64,000 nucleotides of DNA. It comes from Ceratotherium simum simum. Its lineage: Eukaryota > Chordata > Mammalia > Perissodactyla > Rhinocerotidae. The stretch spans positions 18,752,633 through 18,816,632 of the forward strand of contig NW_004454163.1 of the NCBI RefSeq assembly GCF_000283155.1. The letters are read 5' to 3'. Of this stretch, positions 44,901 through 56,224 are shown piece after piece. The notes under the pieces were generated by a model. That model was not told the origin of the DNA, did not search any database, and saw only the letters and a program-made list of their open reading frames with translations. Position 1 is the first letter of the stretch. Every line of letters starts with the position of its first letter. The position numbers and the translations under genes are program-made.

Positions 44901-45845
44901 TGGGTATTGCATTTCTGAGGCTTGTGTTGTTTTCCTTGCTCGCCCGCGGCTTTCTTGGCGTGTTGAAGAGGCAAAGTCCGGCCATCTGATGTTGATCCTG
45001 TCTCAGTCTCTCCCCTGCCAGTCAAGTCGAGGTAGTCATTGTTTTCCTCCCAGGCAGCCGGCCTGCTCGCCACAGTCCTACTTGCCACGGCCTTGTGGCT
45101 TTGCCTAAGCGCTGGGACTGCAGCCCCATGAAGGCTCCCGGCCTCCCCTGGACAAGGCGGGAGCCCTACCATCCTCCCTGGAAGTGTGCACCCCCAAACC
45201 CAGTTTCGTCTGTTCGTCCTTCCTTAACCAGTCTGTAAACCTTTAAGGTTTGGGGATTGTTCTGTCCATCCATGTAAATGTAAATGTCGGCCAAGTCGGT
45301 ATTTATTCTAATTTTTATTTTATTTTATTTTCTCTGAGGGAGTGGGAGGGGGGGTGTGGGAAATGTACCGCTGATCACACCCTGGGCAGCTGCAGGGGTG
45401 GGGACCGAGACAGCCAGGCCGCCATGAGGAGCAGCCCCATGGGGCCGCCCTAGACGCCAAGTCCCAGCCTCTTATCTGGCATCAGAAACCGGCCAGTGTT
45501 CCTCGCGTGACAGACTCTCGGGGCCTGCTCGTGGAGGCCTGTCCCTCAGCTGCTGGGCGCTCTGTTGGGAAACCTCTGTCTGGGCCTGTGAGGACGCAGA
45601 TCAGAGAGAAGACAGCTTTCCTTTGCTCGGGACACTTGCACAGAAGGGCCGCCCGACTCGCCTGAGCCAGCTGGGAACCTGGTGGCAGGACCTACCTCCC
45701 TGGAGCAGGGGCCTGAGGCTGCCCGCCAAAGCTGCAGTGGAATCCTGCTCACGCGACCACCTTCCCTCCCTCGGTATGTCCTGCTTTCCAGCCAAACCCA
45801 AACTACAAGTGGGTTTAAAAAATAAACAACACCAAAAAACAAAAA
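41975..45845 (+). other. CTIF: CTIF 3' untranslated region
   Basis: The region following the stop is free of ERE, L1 and L2 insertions for 3.9 kb, unlike both flanks, which is compatible with a transcribed 3' UTR under constraint. The first 700 bases are GC-rich. Later parts carry a (TG)n run (44169-44203), an AU-rich patch (44492-44530), an A15/T11 inverted repeat (44681-44706) and TGTAAATGTAAATG with a TTTTATTTTATTTTATTTT tract (45270-45330). Long open frames on both strands at 41931-42803 follow from high GC and are not supported as genes. The end is set by the AATAAA at 45821, and earlier sites could also be used. Confidence 0.65.
44161..44205 (+). repeat. (TG)n microsatellite in the CTIF 3' UTR
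   Basis: A G-run followed by TGTGCGTGTGCATGAGTGTG-TGTGTGTGTGTGTGAG. It is probably length-polymorphic. Confidence 0.9.
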
Positions 45846-45876
45846 TGCCCTGAATCCACATTCTTTGTGTGTTTGG
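45821..45876 (+). terminator. CTIF: Probable CTIF polyadenylation signal
   Basis: AATAAA at 45821-45826 is followed about 35 bases later by a GT-rich stretch TTCTTTGTGTGTTTGGC (about 45860-45876), the usual arrangement of signal and downstream element. It is the only AATAAA I see between the stop codon and this position, and interspersed repeats resume soon after (ERE at 46258). No transcript data were available. Confidence 0.6.
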
Positions 45877-46257
45877 CAAAGGAAATCTCTCCCAAAGGCT
45901 TTGGTACCTCAGCTGGTGCCGGCAGAGCCCTCAGAGGAGCCCCTGCCCAAGTGATGAGCTAATGAGAAGATTCCCTGCTGTTTGGCCACTGTGGGGAGCA
46001 GGGGGCAAGGTCTGGACCTGGGGAAGGTTGTGAAGGAGTCTTCCAGGAGAATGTGGGTGGAAGAGAGTTATGTCCCCCAAGCTGGAAACTATGGCCTGCC
46101 CAAGGTGGTAGGATTAAACCAGTCCTGCAGAAAATGGCTTTCACACTAAAGATTTGGTTCGTTGCATGTTTAACACCACCACTCCCCACCCCAAACCTAC
46201 CCCTTCCCTGGAAATGTTGCTGTGGCATTTGGCAATGACTCATTTAAGAAGACTGAG

Positions 46258-46446
46258 GGCCGGCCCCGTGCTGTAGTGGTTAAGTGTGCGCGCTCTGCTG
46301 CTGGCAGCCCGGGTTCAGATCCCGGGCGCGCACCAATGCACCGCTTGTCAGGCCATGCTGTGGCGGGGTCCCACATAAAGTGGAGGAGGATGGGCACAGA
46401 TGTTAGCTCAGGGCCAGTCTTCCTCACAAAAAAAAAAAAAAAGAAG
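46258..46446 (+). mobile_element. ERE SINE
   Basis: GGCCGGCCCCGTGCTGTAG-TGGTTAAGTGTGCGCGC, B-box region GGGTTCAGATCCCGGGCG, one GATGTTAGCTCAGGGCCAG module and poly-A. The perfect 12-bp target duplication AAGAAGACTGAG occurs at 46246-46257 and 46447-46458. Confidence 0.95.
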
Positions 46447-47092
46447 AAGAAGACTGAGACTTGGGCCTAGCAATTTCTAAAAGTCAGCAGCAAGTGGCTG
46501 TCCGGTCCCGGTGGGTCAAATCAGTCTTTACTCAAAGGAGCCCAGTGATCCAGTTTCCTGTGATGACACGTCCCTTGTTTTGCACAATCCCTCCCATGGC
46601 AAGACACGGGGGACACTGCCTCCTGGTAACAGATGCCCCTCGGGGATTCTTTCTGGCTAGAACTTGCCAGGCTCTCAGCTCCTCAGGTGGCAACTGGAGC
46701 ATCCACCCCCCTTCATACTTCCCTGACCCAGCCAAGACGACGGCCACACCAGCCCAGGAGCCTGGAGAGGGCATTGCCCATTACTGGGCCCCAGGACACT
46801 CCAGAGGGATGGCCAAAAGCACATAGATTGGTCAAGGGTGATAGCATTTTAATTAAATAATTGAGATATTTGTCAAGCCAAAGTTTTTTTATAAAAATGC
46901 AAAAGGAGTAGGAGCAGAAAGTGGAAGTCAAAATGAAAGATGTTTGCAGATGGGAGAGAGGGCAGGGAAGGAGAAATGTTATCAAACACCATTCACCACG
47001 AAGGAGAGATTTTTCTGGGTGATTTAGTCCAGGTTCCGGAGGTTCTAAGTTACTGAAAACTATGAAACATGTTATTCAAATAATAAATGTTT

Positions 47093-47343
47093 TGGGGCCA
47101 GCCCAGTGGTGCAGCAGTTAAGTGCACGCTCTCTGCTTCAGCAGCCCCGGGTTCACAGGTTCGGATCCCGGGCGTGCACCAGTGCACCACTTGTCAAGCC
47201 ATGCTGTGGTGGTGTCCCATATAAAGCAGAGGAAGATGGGCACGGATGTTAGCCCAGGGCCAATCTTCCTCCACAAAAAGAGGAGGATTGGCGTCGGATG
47301 ATAGCTCAGGGCTGATCTTCCTCACAAAAAAAAAAATAATAAT
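47093..47343 (+). mobile_element. ERE SINE
   Basis: GGGGCCAGCCCAGTGGTGCA-GCAGTTAAGTGCACGC, TTCGGATCCCGGGCGTGCAC, two GATG(T/A)TAGC(C/T)CAGGGC modules and an A-rich tail with (AAT)n. The perfect 14-bp target duplication AATAATAAATGTTT occurs at 47079-47092 and 47344-47357. Confidence 0.95.
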
Positions 47344-47639
47344 AATAATAAATGTTTCAATCCTGCATTTCACCACCATCTCTGCTGATATGTATTATCT
47401 GTCCTTCCAAGGGTGGGTTACATTTGTACTAGGGTCTACCGGAGGGAAGAAGGGGAAGACTATTTATTTTAGATGAATAAGCTAGAACACACACGCACAC
47501 ACACACACAGAACTCGTAAGGGCCTTTTAAGTACCGAGGCAAAGACAGCAGAAAAAGAAGCGATTGAGAAGGTGAAAGGGGACAAGGTGGTCATGCCCTA
47601 CTGTTAACGGTCTCATTTCCACAGCTCCCAGCAGCTCCC

Positions 47640-47790
47640 AGGCCTTCCATACACGGTCTCAGGTGGTTCAATGAAGCAGGCAGATGACTATTTTTGATTC
47701 CCATTTCACAGATGAGAGTGGTAACACAACTGACCCAGAGCCAGAGGCCAGTCAGTGGGAGAGTCGGGCAGAGGGAGAGCCAAGTGGCCC
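47640..47790 (-). repeat. MIR fragment
   Basis: TTTGATTCCCATTTCACAGA, TGAGAGTGGTAACACAACTG and CAGAGCCAGAGGCCAGTCAG correspond to a decayed antisense MIR. Confidence 0.6.
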
Positions 47791-48097
47791 TTCCCCTAGC
47801 CCAGAAAGCGAGCATGTCCTCAGCAGCCCCTCTCCTCTGGCTGCTGCGAGCTCGGTCCCAGGGAGCCGGACAGTCACGCCAGCCAGACAGAAGGAGCAGC
47901 CAGCTGCCCGCTGAGACGGTCATGGGCAGGCTACATGGTCTTCCCTCTGCGTCTGTGGAAAGTAGGAGCGTGATGAAATACCTCAGATCAAGGGATTCCA
48001 GTGGGGTGGGGAGGAGATGACGCGATGTTGCAAAGTCTGGTACTGTATCAAAGGATCGGCTGTAACAGGTGCAAACTGTCCTGCTGGATTTCCTCCA

Positions 48098-48255
48098 GGC
48101 CAGTGGTTCTCAAGGTGGGCGGGAGGTGAGGGAGACCCTCTTGGGGGGGCTTATCAACGGGTGGGGTCAATATCTGAATTGCCTGGGAACTTTTGAAACT
48201 ACTTACTGAAAGAGGACACACATACACACCAACACATTGAGAACTCTGGCCGTAG
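48098..48255. mobile_element. MER5-like hAT element with terminal inverted repeats
   Basis: The left end CCAGTGGTTCTCAAGG and the right end ATTGAGAACTCTGGCC form imperfect terminal inverted repeats about 155 bases apart, as expected for a small non-autonomous hAT. The interior (GGGGCTTATCAACGG, TGAATTGCCTGGGAACTTTT) fits a MER5-type relative. Confidence 0.6.
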
Positions 48256-48728
48256 GGAGCCCCTCGTCTTACCAGTCTTACCAGTGGGTACGCGCGTGCC
48301 ATACCCTGTGTGGGGTGTGGGAGAAAAGATGATTGGGCCGCCACCCACCACTCCAGGAACACAGCGCAATGATGACCATGAAGAGCTGTTACAGTGATGC
48401 AGAATTAATATCTAGAAACACGGGCCACGGTGCCGCATTCCTCACCTCGATTTGCAATAGGGGGATTTGCCATCTTAGCCAAAATGAGGCTGGCCACCAC
48501 ACTTGCAATGGGAGAAAGGGCTCGAGGAAGTCGCTTGAGTGTGGAGCAGAATATATACACCATGGACTCAGGGCCGTGTTATGACTTTCATGGGCCCAAG
48601 ACACTTATGCCTTCCTAGCCCCTTGCTCCTTAAAATAGTATAAAAATTGTATTATATGACCGTATGGGTATAAAGACAAATATATTAATAATACTTATTA
48701 AAACATTTTTTAACCCCAAAATTCACTT

Positions 48729-48970
48729 TTTTGTGTGCGCGTGAGGAAAATCAGCCCTCAGCTAACAACTGATGCCAATCCTCCTCTTTTTTTGCTAAGG
48801 AAGATTGGCCCTGGGCTAACATCCGTGCTCATCTTCCTCTACTTTATGTGGGACGCCGCCACAGCATGGCTTGACAAGCGATGCATCAGTGCGCCCAGGA
48901 TCCAAACCTGTGGACCCCGGGCCGCTGAAGCAGAGCGCGTGCACTTAACCGCTGCGCCACGGGGCCAGCC
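48729..48970 (-). mobile_element. ERE SINE
   Basis: Reverse orientation: AATCAGCCCTCAGCTAACAA, AGATTGGCCCTGGGCTAACA, CCACAGCATGGCTTGACAAG, then ACTTAACCGCTGCGCCACGG-GGCCAGCC. The target duplication CCCAAAATTCACTT (48715-48728) versus CCCAAAAATTCACTT (48971-48985) differs by one A. Confidence 0.95.
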
Positions 48971-49374
48971 CCCAAAAATTCACTTCTTAATTCTGATTTT
49001 GAAAGAGATGAAAACATTTTATGGGCCCCTAAACATATCATGTGCCCGGAGTACTGTGCTTAATGCATCCGTCGACCATACGTGGACATCTTACCTAAGC
49101 AAGGAATCCTGCCTTTTCCTGCAGCCCACCTGATCTCGGGGGCGCCAGGGCACAGGAGGGTGGGGGGGTGGTCCAAAGGGCAGCTCACGCTGCAGTTGGC
49201 CTGGCTGTGGAAGCAGATGCAGCAGCTGCTTCTGCCCCAGGCTGGCTGCCGGCCAGACAGCCCGGAGTGCGAGGCGAGCAGCTGTGTTTGCCTGGCCAAG
49301 GAGACTCTGGCCCAGAGAGCCCACCCCGGCACACAGCACTTGCTTCTTTCCACAGCGTTTGCACACACATTACA

Positions 49375-49665
49375 CGGTTATAGTCTCACCAGAGCCCTGG
49401 GAAGGAAGTAAACAAAATTCGTATACCCATTTTACATCTGGGGAAACAGGTTTAGAGAGCCATACCATCTGCTGGAATGGAGATTTGTAGTTTTCAAATA
49501 TATGACCCTGTTTGATCCTCACAACAGACCTGCCAGGTGATGGACATTTTTGACCCCATTTTCGAGATAAAGGAAACTGGCTCAGAGAAGCAGTGGTCAC
49601 CCCATGTCATGTGACAGTAGGCATGAAGGCCAGGCCTTGAATTGCTTCTCAGTCCTGAGACGGGC
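49375..49665 (-). repeat. Two consecutive MIR fragments
   Basis: The first has TACCCATTTTACATCTGGGG-AAACAGGTTTAGAGAG (about 49425-49460). The second has TTGATCCTCACAACAGACCT, GCCAGGTGATGGACATTTTT, CCCCATTTTCGAGATAAAGG and AAACTGGCTCAGAGAAGCAG (about 49512-49592). Both are antisense. Confidence 0.7.
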
Positions 49666-50084
49666 CTGGTGGGCATGTGTGGGGACCAGGCTGAGGATCC
49701 AGGCTGCTGGCCCCCAGTACCCACGGCTGCCTTTGTCCCCAAGTCCCCTCACCCCGCCATGTCCCCCAACTCTAATGAGCCCACTGGCTCCCAGGGACAA
49801 GCAGGGGCTTGGGACACAGATCTTGGACACTGCCGTGACCCAGCAGAACATTCAGGGACATGGCCCTCAAACATACAGAAATGGGCGCGAGAGAGGGTCA
49901 TGGCCCAGCATGTAATGAATGCCTTTCCCATTTGACCGGCTCTGGACCACAGACAGGGCCAGAGCCGGCTCTGCCGTGGGCTCAGCTCGGAGGAAAAGGA
50001 GAAGTGTGGGGATGAGGAGCGGACAGCAACTCCTGAAGCTCATCGCCAGGGGAGGAAAGGGTACTCAGGGTCTGTCAGCTAACT

Positions 50085-50260
50085 ATTACCATGTAACTCT
50101 GTGTAACTAATTGCGTAACTAACGAGCTTGAAATCCCAGGGACTTACAACACAGATGTTCACTGCTCTTGTTTACTGGTCTGCAGATGGTTTGGGGTTTG
50201 GATGATCTTGGCTGGCTGGCTTGGGACCCAAGTCCAGTCTCTGGACCACAAACAGCAGTA
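50085..50260. repeat. Ancient interspersed repeat, LTR-like, same family as 1125-1500
   Basis: GTCTGTCAGCTAACTATTAC, GGGACTTACAACACAGATGT and GTTTGGATGATCTTGGCTGG parallel the opening of the repeat at 1125-1500. It is short and diverged, and a family name would be a guess. Confidence 0.35.
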
Positions 50261-51714
50261 GGAGGTGCAGGCACGGGCCTTCACTTAGTGCCACCTCCTC
50301 TGGGAAGTTCTCCATGACTGCTCCCCAAGTTGGGGTTACAGGACCCCTCTCTGGGCTCCCAGGGATGCTGCTACTATGGCCCGGCTCACTGTGTGTGTGA
50401 CCATTGGTGTGTAGGTGGCCGATGCCCACTATGAGCATGACCTTGTCCCCTCTGCATCTGCAGCACTGAGCCCAGGCCCTGCCCCAAGCAGCTGATGAAC
50501 AAGCCTGTGGGGGATAAATGGGTGAACTGTGACAGTGAGTTCCCAGGAATCAGTGACAGAGGGGCTTGGGGAGGGAAGAGCTGGGCTGTGCCTTAAGCCA
50601 GGTCCTGGAGGTGGGGCACCCAGAGCAGTGGAGGGGTGAGGGGACCCCACATGGGACAGGGACTTCCAGTGGGGAAGGCTGGGGGTGTCCCCAGGTCCTG
50701 AGGTCTAACAGTCCAGAGAGGCCTGGAGGTGGGGGGACTGCTCTGCTGTCGGGGGGTAGGTCAGAACCATGGCCAGTACAGCTGGGGCCTTTGTGCAAAT
50801 GAGAAGGCGGCACCCTTCCTCCCTCAGGGGCATCCAGCCCTGCCCAGGACCCTGTGAGCTGCAGGGACCCCTCAGCTGGGCCCCTTGTGGAGGACGCAAC
50901 CTGCACACTGTGCTGAGATCCTCTGGGGGGTGTGTGTGTGTGAGTGTGAATTTGTGCTGCAGTTTCTAAATCTTCCCAACTGGTTGGCCTCCGAGCAATG
51001 AGGAGGGGGAAGCAGAGGTGTGAGGGTCCCAGGTCCCCGAACCAGAAGCACAGGGGGGTCTTTCAGAGGAGGTCACCGTGGCTTTCCCCCTGCCACCTGG
51101 GAATGGGCCAACAGGTCCCACGATATGCTGAGAACCGGCTGTTGGTCCCGCACGGGCAGGCCCCAAGCTGGCCTTCTGCTCAGACAAGACCTTCCTTCCG
51201 TGGGCTTATCCCTCACTTGGTGAGGGGAGAGGTCTGGACAGACAGGAAGGAGGAGTCAGGGGAGGAGAATGTTCCCGAGAGGGTCAAGGGATCCAGTCAC
51301 ATCAGGCGCCTGGTCACGAAGGACTGGGGCTCAGGGGGAGAGGCCCAGGAGGACACACTAGGGGTCCACAGAAGGAAGAAGAACGTTTTGGAGACCAGAG
51401 CTGCCCAGTAGTGGAGGCAGCCACTTCACCAGGGAGCGGGACCCCACCAGGGCACGTGTTCCAGCAGAAGCTGCGGCCCACCCTGACATGCTGTAGGAGG
51501 CATCTCTCCTTTGTGGTGCAGGCTGTGGATTAGAAAAAAACCCTGAGATCCCTTCCACTCTGAGGCTCTGTAAGGGGAGCAGGGCCTCCTGGGACACCTC
51601 CCTTCCAGGATCTGCACTTGCTCTTGACCCCTGGAAACTGCCTCATCCTCCCTCACTCCCCCCCACTTCCAAACACCCCAGGCTATCAGCACCTGGAGGG
51701 GAATTCAGAGCCCA

Positions 51715-51990
51715 CGCTCCCATTTTACAGATGAGGAAACCGACGTGCTTACAGGAAAGGGATTTGCCCAAGGCCCCAGGGGTGGTGGCTAACTTTTATG
51801 GGTGAATCTTAACCCAGGCACACACCTGAGCCCTTCCCCACATCTCACTGCACCTGGAGGGGACTGTCTCCAGTTCACAGAGACGAGAGAGGTTCATCTG
51901 TCCCAGGTCACACCACTGGAAAGAGGAGGGGCAACTTCTAACAGGGTCCCTTCTGCCTCCAGAGCCCTTGCTGGTGACCTCGAACCTCAA
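51715..51990 (-). repeat. MIR-family fragments
   Basis: CCCATTTTACAGATGAGGAA-ACCGACGTGCTTACAGG (51720-51756) is a clear antisense MIR core. The following CCAGTTCACAGAGACGAGAG and CAGGTCACACCACTGGAAAG suggest a second fragment. Confidence 0.65.
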
Positions 51991-52074
51991 ACCTGCTTGT
52001 CCCACACTCAGCGATCCAATCAGATAAGTCCACTGAGAAATGCAGACAGTCCCTTTCAGTGACGTCCGTCAGGA

Positions 52075-52215
52075 TAAGCCTAGTGAGGCCGGCAAGTCAC
52101 TCAGTGTCTCTGACCCTTAGTTTCCTCTAATGAGGAAAACTAAACTAAAATGAAGATACTAATATTTACAGTCCTGTCTTGTTGGAAGATTTGGATGAGT
52201 AGCACATGTTCTCTG
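52075..52215 (+). repeat. MIR fragment
   Basis: GGCAAGTCACTCAGTGTCTC, TGACCCTTAGTTTCCTCTAA and AAAATGAAGATACTAATATT fit the MIR 3' half, plus orientation. Confidence 0.65.
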
Positions 52216-52489
52216 AGTCCTTCACAGATGACAGCTCTCTTCCACTTAACCATCAGGTTCTCCTGCCTCACTGGCTATGTGTGGCTCTTACTCTTTCTGG
52301 TAATGGGTGTACACTAAAATATGTCCACTCTCCCACCAGGACCAGCTGGACTGGGGTTGGGTGGGGTATGGCTGAACTCCTGAGCACTTGTGAAGGTAGG
52401 ACCTCAAGTGTTGGCTTCATCACATCCTCCGAGGCACTGACATGTGAGCTGACCTGTCACCCACACATAACGCCCCCTCAGGCATCCAT

Positions 52490-52800
52490 CAGCTGACCTT
52501 GAGTGCCTGCTAGGCGCAAGACACAGAGCTGGGCACAGCCCTGGGAGATACATAAGAAAGACCCCCCCCACAACACCCCCACCCCACACCAAGTGTCAGC
52601 AATCTTGACAAGCCCTTGAGACCAGTAGGTGTTCAGGCCAATGCAACAATCCTTTCCTGTGCACCCACTGTGGGCCAAGTCTGTGCTGGGGAGGAGGACA
52701 CAGTGAGGACCAGGCAGTGGAGGCTGGCTGGCAGAGGACGCAGGCACGTAAGGAAGGGGCTGTGAGGTATGGTGGGTAACCACACACCTTCTGGTGATGG
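52490..52800 (-). repeat. LINE-2 fragments, antisense
   Basis: TGAGTGCCTGCTAGGCGCAA and GCTGGGCACAGCCCTGGGAG begin one fragment. TGTGCACCCACTGTGGGCCA and GAGGAGGACACAGTGAGGAC begin a second. A C-rich run (52562-52587) lies between them. Confidence 0.55.
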
Positions 52801-52976
52801 AGCCATTAATCCCTGGGGAGGGGTAGGCCAAAGAGGCAGTGGCCTGGGGACCGCCCAGTCTCCAGGTATGGTCTGATAGGGGACTGACCTAGCACAAGAG
52901 GTCGGCCTGAGGGTGGGCTCACCCTGTGTAAGCAGGTGCCAAGGTGGATGACAGTTAAAGCTGTGCAGTCAAGGGG

Positions 52977-53293
52977 GGCCAGCCCCCTGGCTTAGCGGTT
53001 AAGTGCGTGTGCTCCGCTACTGGTGGCCCTGGTTCGGATCCCGGGCGCGCATCGTCGCACCGCTTGTCTGGCTATGCTGAGACAGCGTCCCACATACAGC
53101 AACTGGAAGGATGTGCAACTATAACATACAACTATCTACTGGGGCTTTGGGGAGAAAAAGGGAAAATAAAGGAGGAGGATTGGCAATGGATGTTAGCTTA
53201 GGGCCAGTCTTCCTCAGCAAAAAAAAAAAAAAAAGAGGAGGATTGGCATGGATGTTAGCTCAGGGCTGATCTTCCCCACAGGAAAAAAAAAAA
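52977..53293 (+). mobile_element. Long mosaic ERE SINE
   Basis: The head GCCAGCCCCCTGGCTTAGCG-GTTAAGTGCGTG and CATACAACTATCTACTGGGG-CTTTGGGG come first. Two GATGTTAGCT(T/C)AGGGC modules follow, each ending in poly-A (about 53219-53234 and 53283-53296). It thus combines the 3' parts of both ERE types in the window. The target duplication is AAAGCTGTGCAGTCAAGG (from 52957) versus AAAGTTGTGCGGTCAGGG (from 53294). Confidence 0.9.
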
Positions 53294-53749
53294 AAAGTTG
53301 TGCGGTCAGGGGGGTGGCCATGCTGTGGGAGGGATGGGCCGGCCGGACCCTGGAAGGCAAGGCTTGAGTGGACAGGCAGGAGAATGCCCCGGCAAAGCCC
53401 CGGATGTGCCGGAGACTGAGAGGCCAGGTCCGTGAGGAGCTCCGTGTAAATGAAGGAGGGGCCTGGCTGGGGAGAAGGGAGGGCCAGCCAGGTTGAGTCA
53501 CCAGTGAGTAAAGTTAGGTTCTCTGGGGGAGAACATGGAGGCTCCTTATCAGAAGAGAGACGAACTTCAGGATGATTAATCTTCCTTCAGCACGCAGAAT
53601 GGATTAAAGGGGAGAGACACAGCAAGAAAACCAGTTAACAATGCAGGGGGCGGCACCTCGATGGGGAGGGTTCTCTGGCTTCTGATTTTCACACAAGACC
53701 TGCTCTCCCCATCCAGGCGCCTGGCCTTTTCCAGAATGGAGCTGTTGTT

Positions 53750-54230
53750 CCTCTTACATTCACTTTCTGTAGCTGTAACTTACTTCTTTTCACAAAAACT
53801 TTCTTAAAAAATATTTTCGGTAGAAATCTTTGTTCAGGGGTTCACACCCGCCCCTGAGCTCTGGAACAGAGGGCACTGTGTCTCACCCTGTCTTGATGAC
53901 TCAGGCTCATTTCGACAACACTAATTAGTAGACTGAACTGTAATACTGGGTTACCCTCAGGGATTATCAGGGTCTTTCCAGTCTGTTTTGCTTTTTTAAT
54001 TACCACATCTGCATTCTACAGTTTTTCTGCCTCCTCTCTCATCACAAAGATCTCTTCACTATCAGCATAGCTGCTGTGGCCTGAGAAGCCAGACCACCAA
54101 CTTGTCGGAACTGTTTGTCGAGTAAGAGCTCACAGGCACAGAGTGAGGGCCCAGGGACGTTTTTATAAGCAAGATGTTTTCAACAATCATTTCACCCGCT
54201 CGGAAACTATTTTTGCCTACCTTCTGTCCC
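53750..54230. promoter_or_regulatory. Repeat-free candidate conserved non-coding element
   Basis: This AT-richer single-copy stretch between GC-rich flanks has no transposon signature. It contains GATGACTCAGGC (an AP-1-type TGACTCA, about 53897-53903), ACACTAATTAGTAGAC (a palindromic CTAATTAG, about 53921-53928), TTTTTTAATTACCAC and ACGTTTTTATAAGC. It is a candidate enhancer only. Confidence 0.25.
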
Positions 54231-54504
54231 CCTATTCTTCCCAAAGTGGTGGATCCATCAGATAAGGAAGGTTTGGCTGACCTAGAATTAAAGATGTGTT
54301 CGTGTTGTCCTCTTGATGCCCTGTGAGGCTGATGGGATGCGTCTTACCCCAGTTCTCCAGGGAGGAACGCTGAGCCTGAAGGCTGGGGTGGGCCAGGGTC
54401 AACAGTGAGCAAGATGAGCCTCTGACCGCTGGCCTCGGCACCTTGCCTCAGGGCCACACCAGACCTCCTATCATGAGAGCTGTGGGGAAAGGAAGCCAGA
54501 GGCC

Positions 54505-54680
54505 CCTGGGCTTGTGGAAAGAGCACTCCACTGGGAGTCAGCAGTTCCCAATTCTAGTCCTGGTTCCCCAGGCACCAGCCAGCTGCCCACGGAGGTATTT
54601 CTTCTTTGGGCCTCAGTTTCCCCGTCCGTAAAAGAAGGATGAGTGTATTAGCATCCTCTCTGTGATTCTTGAGTTGTCTT
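54505..54680 (+). repeat. MIR SINE
   Basis: TGGAAAGAGCACTCCACTGG, AGTCAGCAGTTCCCAATTCT, GGCCTCAGTTTCCCCGTCCG and TAAAAGAAGGATGAGTGTAT follow MIR in the plus orientation. Confidence 0.75.
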
Positions 54681-55489
54681 TGCTAATTAGCAGGAAAAGG
54701 AGGGAGGAAGGGAGGGAGAGATTAACAGTTGCTCTGCCTGAGCCCCACCTGGGCCCCCAGAGGCCCTCAGCCCCCTGATTTGATCTCCCTTATGAGGTAC
54801 CCCTCCCCCAACCAAATTTCTATCTGAGCTGACCCACCTAGGAAAGCTTTTAAATTTTGGATTAGTCAACTAAGATTCTACAGGCCTTAGGGAAAAGGCC
54901 TAAGAATAATGACAACCTACAGATGCAAAGCTCTTTCCAGGAGCAAAGAGTCTTGCACCCTAGGGTTGTCACCCCCTTCACAGGGAGGGACGGCAGCCCA
55001 GGGAGGGGTTCACCCAGGGGGCTGCGCTGGGAGGAAAACCAACATCTCTGGACTCCAGAACCAACAATTCTTCAGCTACTTTTTCTTTGGCATCTTCCGC
55101 CTGTGTTCCGGGCCAGTTCCTCTGGCTTCAGTCCACTTCTTTGCTTGTCTGGCACTAAAGGCTCCCAGGCTGCCCTCTGAAGGGAAGCAGAAGGTGGGTC
55201 CTGCCACTCGTGTGAATCAGTGAAGGCATTCCCACTTGAGAGGGACCAGGAGGGAAGCCAAAGCCAGGACTGGCTGAGGACACTGGGCAGTGTGTCCCTT
55301 GCACCCCACCCCACCAGCTGGACAGGTTGCCCAGCATCCGTGGCTCCTGGAGGTCAGGCCCCTTCCCAGCCCGGGTGGGCACAGGCAGCGGCCCCCCGTC
55401 TGCTGGCTGGAGCCCCGCGCGGTTTGCAGAGCCCCAGCGCTCCTTTCCTGCAGCGACCGCTCGGGGCTGGGCCCGAGCTTGGCGGCTTT

Positions 55490-55810
55490 CCTGGGCTGCT
55501 GCCGTATTGATTATTTCGGCTCCCTTTTTGCTGGGGATATCAATATAGCAGGTTCCCGGGATGGCTGTGTTTTAACCTCTCACCCTGGTCTAGACTCTGT
55601 CGGCTCCCGCTGTCCCTCGGCCAGGAGGAGATAGAGAGCCCTGGGTCTCTCGGGCAGTCTCTGGAGCCAGCGGATTTCCAGGAACAGAGGCTGGGATCGC
55701 CGGGCGGCTCCGCAGCCCCGCCAACATGCCTCCCTCCAAACCGGCCGGTGAATTATTAAAGATGCAATTTCCTTTCATCTTTCCAGTAAAATCGCTCCCT
55801 GTGCCGTGAT
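55490..55810. promoter_or_regulatory. Candidate regulatory element with inverted Onecut-like sites
   Basis: TATTGATTA (55505-55513) and ATCAATA (55539-55545) are an inverted pair of HNF6/Onecut-type cores in single-copy, CpG-containing DNA. Further right lie GGTGAATTATTAAAGATGC and CATCTTTCCAGTAAAATCGC. No repeat is recognised. Activity is inferred from motif content only. Confidence 0.3.
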
Positions 55811-55984
55811 CCACTGCCTTCCTGTCACTGGCTGGGCAGGGGCCTTGGCAGGACCCTCATTCACCCTACTCCTTCCCTATGCCTGGGCCCTCCAAGGAGG
55901 TTGGAGGAGGCTGACCTCTTCCTAAAAGGGTCCAGGAAGCCCAGGAATCTTGAGAAACTGTGTGCGGCAGAGGGAACTTGGAAT

Positions 55985-56110
55985 CATAGACTATCGGAGG
56001 CCGCTGTTTCACAGCTGAAGGAAAAGGAGCACAGAGAGGGGCGGCGACCAGCCCCGGGCAGCACAGCAAGCTAGAGCTAGGGCTGGAACACAGGCTCTGG
56101 TCTCCCAGCT
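55985..56110 (-). repeat. MIR fragment
   Basis: TTTCACAGCTGAAGGAAAAG, GAGCACAGAGAGGGGCGGCG and CAGCACAGCAAGCTAGAGCT parallel antisense MIR. Confidence 0.6.
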
Positions 56111-56224
56111 GAGGGTCTCCCCTTCTCCAGCATCAGAACAGCCTCAGGAGTCCCAGGACTTCCGAGGATGGGCTCCCACACTTCCTGGGACAGGGAGTTG
56201 GGTCAAGCTCCTCACGGCATCGAT

